11,019 nt of DNA from an uncultured Neomegalonema sp. GTDB taxonomy: Bacteria; Pseudomonadota; Alphaproteobacteria; Rhodobacterales; Rhodobacteraceae. The notes beneath the pieces are model-generated. The model was not told where the DNA came from. It worked only from the letters and a program-made list of their open reading frames with translations, and made no database searches. The DNA lies in NCBI GenBank assembly GCA_937927905.1, contig CALFWP010000077.1, positions 1-11,019 of the forward strand. The letters are read 5' to 3'. Position 1 is the first letter of the stretch. Every line of letters starts with the position of its first letter. Below are positions 7,605 through 11,019 of the stretch, piece after piece. The position numbers were made by a program, and so were the translations under genes.

Positions 7605-7847
7605 ATGCAGACCAACAACCGCATCTTTGACGATATCTCCAAACTGATGACCAGTGCCGCAGGCATGGCCAAAGGTGTAAAGGACGAGGCGGAGACCGCC
7701 GTGCGGGGACGGGTTGAACGTTTGCTTGCCGATATGGACCTTGTCACACGCGAAGAGTTCGACGCGGTGCGGGCAATGGCACAAAAGGCTCGTGCGGAAA
7801 ACGACGTGTTAAAAGCACGACTTGACGACCTGGAAGCGAAAAACTGA
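7605..7847 (+). CDS. ubiK: Accessory factor UbiK family protein (BMFP/YqiC)
   Basis: This is a small protein of 80 residues. The N-terminal half (N-RIFDDISKLMTSAAGMAKGVK) is an amphipathic helix, and the C-terminal half (VTREEFDAVRAMAQKARAENDVLKARLDDLEAK) is a charged coiled coil. This is the layout of the BMFP/YqiC family, whose enterobacterial member UbiK assists the ubiquinone biosynthesis (Ubi) enzymes and binds membranes and lipid. AAGGA at 7592-7595 lies nine bases before the ATG. It follows the aminotransferase by 65 bases and may be co-transcribed with it. No ubi gene is nearby, so the role comes from family membership. Confidence 0.85.
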   Translation: MQTNNRIFDDISKLMTSAAGMAKGVKDEAETAVRGRVERLLADMDLVTREEFDAVRAMAQKARAENDVLKARLDDLEAKN

Positions 7848-7891
7848 TTCGCATTCGCCCGGCACATACGTGGCGATTCCCGCAAATATGC

Positions 7892-7934
7892 TGTACGAAA
7901 AGTGTCAGTGGTCCGTACACATGCTTTAATTTTT
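7892..7934 (+). terminator. Possible terminator after ubiK
   Basis: TGTACG (7892-7897) and CGTACA (7914-7919) can form a 6-bp stem around a 16-base loop, followed a few bases later by TTTAATTTTT (7925-7934). The loop is long and the T tract is separated from the stem, so this is tentative. The rest of the ubiK-ybjN gap (7935-7999) is strongly AT-rich and may hold the promoter for the next genes; TATATA at 7972-7977 is a possible -10, but no matching -35 is evident. Confidence 0.3.
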
Positions 7935-8050
7935 CAATAAATTAGTTTAAAAAATAACCATTAGCAATTGATATATAGACATTTTTGATTTGATCTGCTG
8001 TGAAAGTGACAGATCCTGAAAACAGGACTGACAGAGCAGATTGGGCAATT

Positions 8051-8578
8051 ATGGCTATCGAAAGAAACGGGGCGGCACGCATATGTAATCCGCCGTTTTC
8101 CTTAATGAATGCCGGTATAGAGCGTGCGATGCGTGATTACGGGTGGCGTTTATCCGCACATGACACCGATGGTGCGGTGACCCTGAGTGTATCCGGTGAC
8201 TGGAGCGATTACACACTGATGCTCAGCATGTTGCACGCACAGGACAGCATCGAGATCGCCTGTGTCTTTGCACTGGCACCACCCCGCGCGCGTTGGCCGG
8301 AAATCGGCAAGCTTGCAGAGAGAATGAACCGCAGTTTTCACAGAGGCATACTGGAATTGCGTATTGAGGAAGATCATGGCACTTACAAAGACTGGGTGCC
8401 TATGTCCGATATACGCGGAACATCCGGCGCAAACCTGATCGATTCGATGCGATCAGCCGTCGGAACATGTGATATGATGCTGTTTCCGGCGTTTCATTGT
8501 GTTGCATGGGCGGAAATTAATGCGGAGACCGCTCTTGACAGCCTCAACTTCGGACCGGCCGGATACCGGTGCCATTGA
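8051..8578 (+). CDS. YbjN-domain protein
   Basis: From the ATG at 8051 this gives 175 residues. The sequence follows the YbjN fold seen in alphaproteobacterial proteins encoded beside proC: an N-terminal helix ending YGWRL, a strand with VSGDWSDYTLMLSMLH, IEIACVFALAPPRARWPEIGKLAERMNR, then GILELRIEEDHGTYKD, and a C-terminal MLFPAFHCVAWAEI. YbjN proteins resemble type III secretion chaperones in fold; their molecular function is not settled. The start is uncertain. A GTG at 8000 in the same frame would add 17 residues, but neither start has a good ribosome binding site; I prefer the ATG because the domain begins soon after it. The 3' end overlaps proC by 59 bases, which ties the two genes together translationally. 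Confidence 0.8.
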   Translation: MAIERNGAARICNPPFSLMNAGIERAMRDYGWRLSAHDTDGAVTLSVSGDWSDYTLMLSMLHAQDSIEIACVFALAPPRARWPEIGKLAERMNRSFHRGILELRIEEDHGTYKDWVPMSDIRGTSGANLIDSMRSAVGTCDMMLFPAFHCVAWAEINAETALDSLNFGPAGYRCH

Positions 8579-9401
8579 CCTCAGCGTTTTTACAACCGCC
8601 AGCCCGCTTTTGCTTTTGGGGTGCGGAAAAATGGGAGGGGCCTTACTGGACGGATGGCTGGCGCACGGTCTTGACCCTGCTGCAACGGTTATCCTTGATC
8701 CGTATCCGGCGGACGCACTCACAGCCCTTACCGGCGTAACAATACATACGGACGGACAATATAACGGTCCGCCGCCCCGTGCCGTGATGCTGGCGGTCAA
8801 ACCGCAGATGATGGACGAAGCACTGCCTGCCATCGCATCCGCCGGTGATGCCCGTACGCTTTATATTTCAATCGCCGCCGGTAAGCCACTGACCTATTTT
8901 GAAGGACAGCTCGGTACGACTTGCTCGATCGTGCGCGTCATGCCCAATACACCGGCGGCTGTGGGCGTAGGGGCCTCCGCACTGATCGCCAATGACGCTT
9001 GCTCTGAAGAAAACAAGGCCCTCGCAGCGGTTTTAACCGATGCAGTGGGCATATCCGTATGGCTTGACCATGAGGACCAGATGGACGCCGTCACCGGTGT
9101 TTCAGGGTCCGGTCCGGCTTATGTGTTTCATATGATTGAAGCCCTGACCACCGCTGCCGAAGCCGAAGGATTGGCACCTGACCTGGCGCTGTCCCTGGCG
9201 CGTCAGACGGTGATCGGCGCCGCAGCGCTGGCTGCGGCATCGCCTGAGTCTGCGGAAACCCTGCGCGTGAATGTTACCAGCCCAAAAGGAACCACCGAGG
9301 CGGGCCTTAAAGCACTGATGGATTCTGGAAACGGGCTTACTTCGCTATTGCAAAAAACGGTAAAAGCGGCAGCAAAACGCAGTCGGGAACTGCGTTCCTG
9401 A
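8520..9401 (+). CDS. proC: Pyrroline-5-carboxylate reductase
   Basis: ProC reduces 1-pyrroline-5-carboxylate to proline with NAD(P)H, the last step of proline synthesis in the cytosol. From the ATG at 8520 the protein has 293 residues. It has a Rossmann-fold glycine motif LLGCGKMGGA (about 32-41), AVKPQ, MPNTPAAVGVGA (141-152), VSGSGPAYVF (194-203) and the signature TSPKGTTEAGL (253-263) in the helical dimerisation domain. A roughly 28-residue non-conserved leader precedes the Rossmann strand. A GTG at 8499 would lengthen it further, so I prefer 8520, preceded by GGGCGGA. The gene begins inside the YbjN gene in another frame (59-base overlap), so expression is likely coupled. No hairpin terminator is visible after its TGA; the phasin operator region begins within ten bases. 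Confidence 0.93.
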   Translation: MRRPLLTASTSDRPDTGAIDLSVFTTASPLLLLGCGKMGGALLDGWLAHGLDPAATVILDPYPADALTALTGVTIHTDGQYNGPPPRAVMLAVKPQMMDEALPAIASAGDARTLYISIAAGKPLTYFEGQLGTTCSIVRVMPNTPAAVGVGASALIANDACSEENKALAAVLTDAVGISVWLDHEDQMDAVTGVSGSGPAYVFHMIEALTTAAEAEGLAPDLALSLARQTVIGAAALAAASPESAETLRVNVTSPKGTTEAGLKALMDSGNGLTSLLQKTVKAAAKRSRELRS

Positions 9402-9407
9402 AATAAA

Positions 9408-9419
9408 TGCTGCACTGCA
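9408..9419. promoter_or_regulatory. Upstream half-conserved PhaR-type operator
   Basis: TGCTGCACTGCA contains CTGC-ACT-GCA and differs by one base from the full CTGC-N3-GCAG palindrome. It lies 34 bases (about three helical turns) upstream of the perfect copy at 9442-9456, so the pair sits on the same face of the helix. It probably serves as a second, weaker binding site. Confidence 0.5.
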
Positions 9420-9431
9420 CAAAATTAGCCC

Positions 9432-9460
9432 TTGATTATTTTGCTGCAATGCAGCATATT
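9432..9460 (+). promoter_or_regulatory. Phasin promoter with operator in its spacer
   Basis: TTGATT (9432-9437) and CATATT (9455-9460) are spaced by 17 bases and fit a sigma-70-type promoter. The start codon is 50 bases further on. The perfect palindrome TGCTGCAATGCAGCA (9442-9456) fills the spacer and reaches into the -10 box, so a bound repressor would block RNA polymerase directly. Alphaproteobacterial PhaR regulators are known to bind TGC-rich sites of the form CTGC-N3-GCAG and to be released when polyhydroxyalkanoate accumulates. Confidence 0.65.
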
Positions 9461-9509
9461 GCTTTTATCGAAAGGCCAAAAGCCTTCACCTGACCCGATG
9501 GAGCATCCA

Positions 9510-9977
9510 ATGAGCACCGAAAAAAACTGGTTTGACCCGAACACCTACGTCGAGATGATGAAAAGCAACGACATGATGAAGATGTTCGAAGGCGCTAAAC
9601 TTCCCGGTTTTGATGCCGAGGCCCTGACAGAAGCGCAAAAGAAAAACGTCCAGGCTTTCGTTGATGCAAACCGCATTGCCGCCGAGGGCTATCAATCCCT
9701 GTTCAAAAAGCAGGTTGAAGTAATGCAGGCCAGCATTACCGAAATGACCGAAGCTATGAAAGAAGCAACAACGTCACCAATGACGACAGAAAACGCTGAA
9801 GCCAAAATGGAAGCGGCCAAAGCGCAATTTGAGAAAAGTGTTACTTTATTCACAGATATGTCCGAAGCCGCACGTAAAGCCAACGAGGATGCATTCGAAA
9901 TCATCCGCGCCCGCTTTAGTGAAGGTGTCACGGAAATCCGTGAAATGACAGAAGCTGCGATGAAAACCGCCGCTTAA
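9510..9977 (+). CDS. phaP: Phasin family protein (PHA granule surface)
   Basis: This encodes 155 residues. Phasins coat polyhydroxyalkanoate granules and control their number and size. The protein is almost wholly helical, rich in Ala, Glu, Lys and Met and free of cysteine. A short N-terminal segment with FDPNTYVEMMKSNDMMKMF leads to a Phasin_2-like core (about 40-145) containing NVQAFVDANRIAAEGYQSLFKKQVEVMQ and FTDMSEAARKANEDAFEIIRARFSEG. Amphipathic heptad-like spacing suggests coiled-coil oligomers. The ATG at 9510 is preceded by GGAG six bases away; an in-frame ATG at 9498 is less likely because that GGAG would be coding. No PHA synthase gene is in the window, but the PhaR-type operator in the promoter independently supports the call. 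It is a single-gene unit closed by the terminator at 10030-10064. Confidence 0.88.
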   Translation: MSTEKNWFDPNTYVEMMKSNDMMKMFEGAKLPGFDAEALTEAQKKNVQAFVDANRIAAEGYQSLFKKQVEVMQASITEMTEAMKEATTSPMTTENAEAKMEAAKAQFEKSVTLFTDMSEAARKANEDAFEIIRARFSEGVTEIREMTEAAMKTAA

Positions 9978-10029
9978 GAGAGAATTCTGAGGCACTCAAT
10001 CTCCTCCCATTCAGTGTTTCAGTGACTAG

Positions 10030-10064
10030 AAGCCGTTCTTCCGATATGGGGAACGGCTTTTTTT
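10030..10064 (+). terminator. Rho-independent terminator of the phasin gene
   Basis: AAGCCGTTC (10030-10038) pairs perfectly with GAACGGCTT (10051-10059) around a 12-base loop, and the descending arm runs into seven T (10058-10064). It is the best intrinsic terminator in the window, 53 bases after the phasin stop. It suits the high, regulated expression expected of a phasin. Confidence 0.85.
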
Positions 10065-10112
10065 ATGTCCCGTTTTCCTTTACCGGTTTCCCTTTCAACG
10101 AAAGGACGGAAG

Positions 10113-10454
10113 ATGACGGACACCATTTCATTCGATGATTTTCTGAAAGTCGATATCCGCGCCGGAACGATTATCGAAGCGGTACCATTTCCGGAGGCGC
10201 GCAAACCGGCCTATAAGCTGAAAATTGATTTCGGGGATGATATCGGGGTGAAAAAATCCTCGGCACAGATCACTGTACATTATGAGGCAGATGCACTGGT
10301 CGGACGGCAAGTTGTCGCAGTGGTCAATTTTCCGCCGCGTCAGATCGGGCCGTTTATGTCCGAGGTCCTGACCCTTGGTTTATCCGACAGCAACGGCGAT
10401 GTCATCCTGCTCGGTACAGACCGTCCGGTCCCCGACGGGTCACGCATGCACTGA
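10113..10454 (+). CDS. csaA: CsaA-like tRNA-binding protein
   Basis: This encodes 113 residues, the usual CsaA length. It is a single OB-fold tRNA-binding domain of the EMAP-II/MetRS C-terminal type: FLKVDIRAGTI (10-20), ARKPAYKLKIDFG, SSAQIT, VVNFPPRQIGPFMSEVLTLG and a C-terminal VILLGTD. CsaA proteins are dimers that bind tRNA and were linked to protein export and chaperone activity in Bacillus. I chose the ATG at 10113 because AAAGGACGGA lies just before it. The longer frame from 10065 would start inside the phasin terminator's downstream flank and adds non-conserved residues. It is convergent with hemH, with 19 bases between the stops. Confidence 0.92.
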   Translation: MTDTISFDDFLKVDIRAGTIIEAVPFPEARKPAYKLKIDFGDDIGVKKSSAQITVHYEADALVGRQVVAVVNFPPRQIGPFMSEVLTLGLSDSNGDVILLGTDRPVPDGSRMH

Positions 10455-10473
10455 TCGTTTTCTGTCCACGATA

Positions 10474-11019
10474 TCAGATCTGCGGCAGCCAGCCGCGAGA
10501 CTCATTAGCAATCACACCAACCAGCATGTCGATATGATCGTCACGATCATTAAGACAGGGCAGATAGGTAAAACGCTCTCCGCCCGCCTCTTCAAAGGCC
10601 TCATGGATTTCCTCGTTGATTTCCTCCAGCGTCTCCACGCAATCGGCGGAGAACCCCGGAGCGAAAATCACGAGGTCCTTTTTACCGGCTTTGGCCAGCT
10701 CCGCTACGCGCTCCACGGTGTAGGGGCGCAGCCATTCTTCCTTACCGAACAATGACTGGAACGTTGTTTCCAGGAAATCTTTTTCCCAGCCAAGATGTTC
10801 ACGAAGCAAACGGCTCGTTTTCTGGCATTGGCAATGATAGGGATCGCCGGATTTAAGATATCGCAGCGGCACCCCGTGATACGAGGCAACAACCACATCC
10901 GGTTTGCCCTCCCCTTTGGCCTCACGTTCAGCCATGTGTTCCTTCAGAACATTCGCCAGCGCGCTGATATAGCCCGGATGCTCGTAATAGGCCGGAACGG
11001 TGCGGATATAGGGCTGCCA
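10474..11019 (-). CDS. hemH: Ferrochelatase, C-terminal part (runs off the window)
   Basis: Ferrochelatase inserts ferrous iron into protoporphyrin IX, the last step of protoheme synthesis. The frame is open to the window edge and shows the last 181 residues, about half of a typical enzyme; the N-terminus and start lie beyond 11019. The visible part begins WQPYIRTVPAYYEHPGYI and holds the catalytic histidine in SYHGVPLRY (residue 48 of the fragment), the GDPYHCQCQKTSRLL segment, WLRPYT, and the acidic PGFSADCVETLEEI with the conserved Glu. There is no C-terminal extension with the human-type cluster cysteines. Four internal cysteines (63, 65, 127 and 155 of the fragment) could serve as alternative [2Fe-2S] ligands, as reported for some bacterial ferrochelatases; this is inference. 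It is convergent with csaA. Confidence 0.95.
   Translation of the reverse strand, partial: WQPYIRTVPAYYEHPGYISALANVLKEHMAEREAKGEGKPDVVVASYHGVPLRYLKSGDPYHCQCQKTSRLLREHLGWEKDFLETTFQSLFGKEEWLRPYTVERVAELAKAGKKDLVIFAPGFSADCVETLEEINEEIHEAFEEAGGERFTYLPCLNDRDDHIDMLVGVIANESRGWLPQI

Noticed and set aside
9432..9509. Longer phasin starting at 9432
   Set aside because: That start lies on the -35 box and the operator would become coding; the ATG at 9510 has GGAG at proper spacing.
10065..10112. Longer CsaA starting at 10065
   Set aside because: It begins directly after the phasin terminator T tract without a ribosome binding site, while the ATG at 10113 has AAAGGA and matches family length.

Overview
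The window looks like chromosomal DNA from an alphaproteobacterium, plausibly of the Rhodobacterales or a relative. The evidence is an accessory UbiK protein, a YbjN-family protein and ProC in a row, a phasin gene whose promoter carries the CTGC-N3-GCAG palindrome expected of alphaproteobacterial PhaR regulators, and a tRNA-Asp with an encoded CCA end. Placement below the class is inference.

Layout. 1-137: the last 32 codons of an IS3-family transposase and the right end of that insertion sequence; the rest lies outside the window. 311-4537: one very large secreted protein built from DUF11-type beta-sandwich repeats plus an SdrD/Cna-B-like domain, with a run of eight G in its coding sequence. 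4603-4679: tRNA-Asp(GTC) on the minus strand, with a clear promoter at 4707-4735. 4736-5009: a gene-poor gap with an unassigned plus-strand promoter-like sequence and a hairpin. 5010-5777 (minus): a small exported von Willebrand factor A protein. This left half (IS end, repeat surface protein, VWA protein) has an accessory character.

The right half is ordinary housekeeping. 5878-7847 (plus) runs YaiI/UPF0178 protein, class I/II aminotransferase and UbiK, closely spaced and probably co-transcribed at least in part. 8051-9401 (plus) holds a YbjN-family protein overlapping proC (proline biosynthesis). 9510-9977 is a phasin (polyhydroxyalkanoate granule surface protein) with its own promoter/operator and a strong terminator. 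10113-10454 is a CsaA-like tRNA-binding protein. 10474-11019 (minus) is the C-terminal half of ferrochelatase, convergent with csaA.

I see no CRISPR array, toxin-antitoxin pair, phage module or recognisable new defence system. The best leads are the G8 tract in the surface-protein gene, where loss or gain of one G would truncate the protein, and the palindrome placed inside the phasin promoter.
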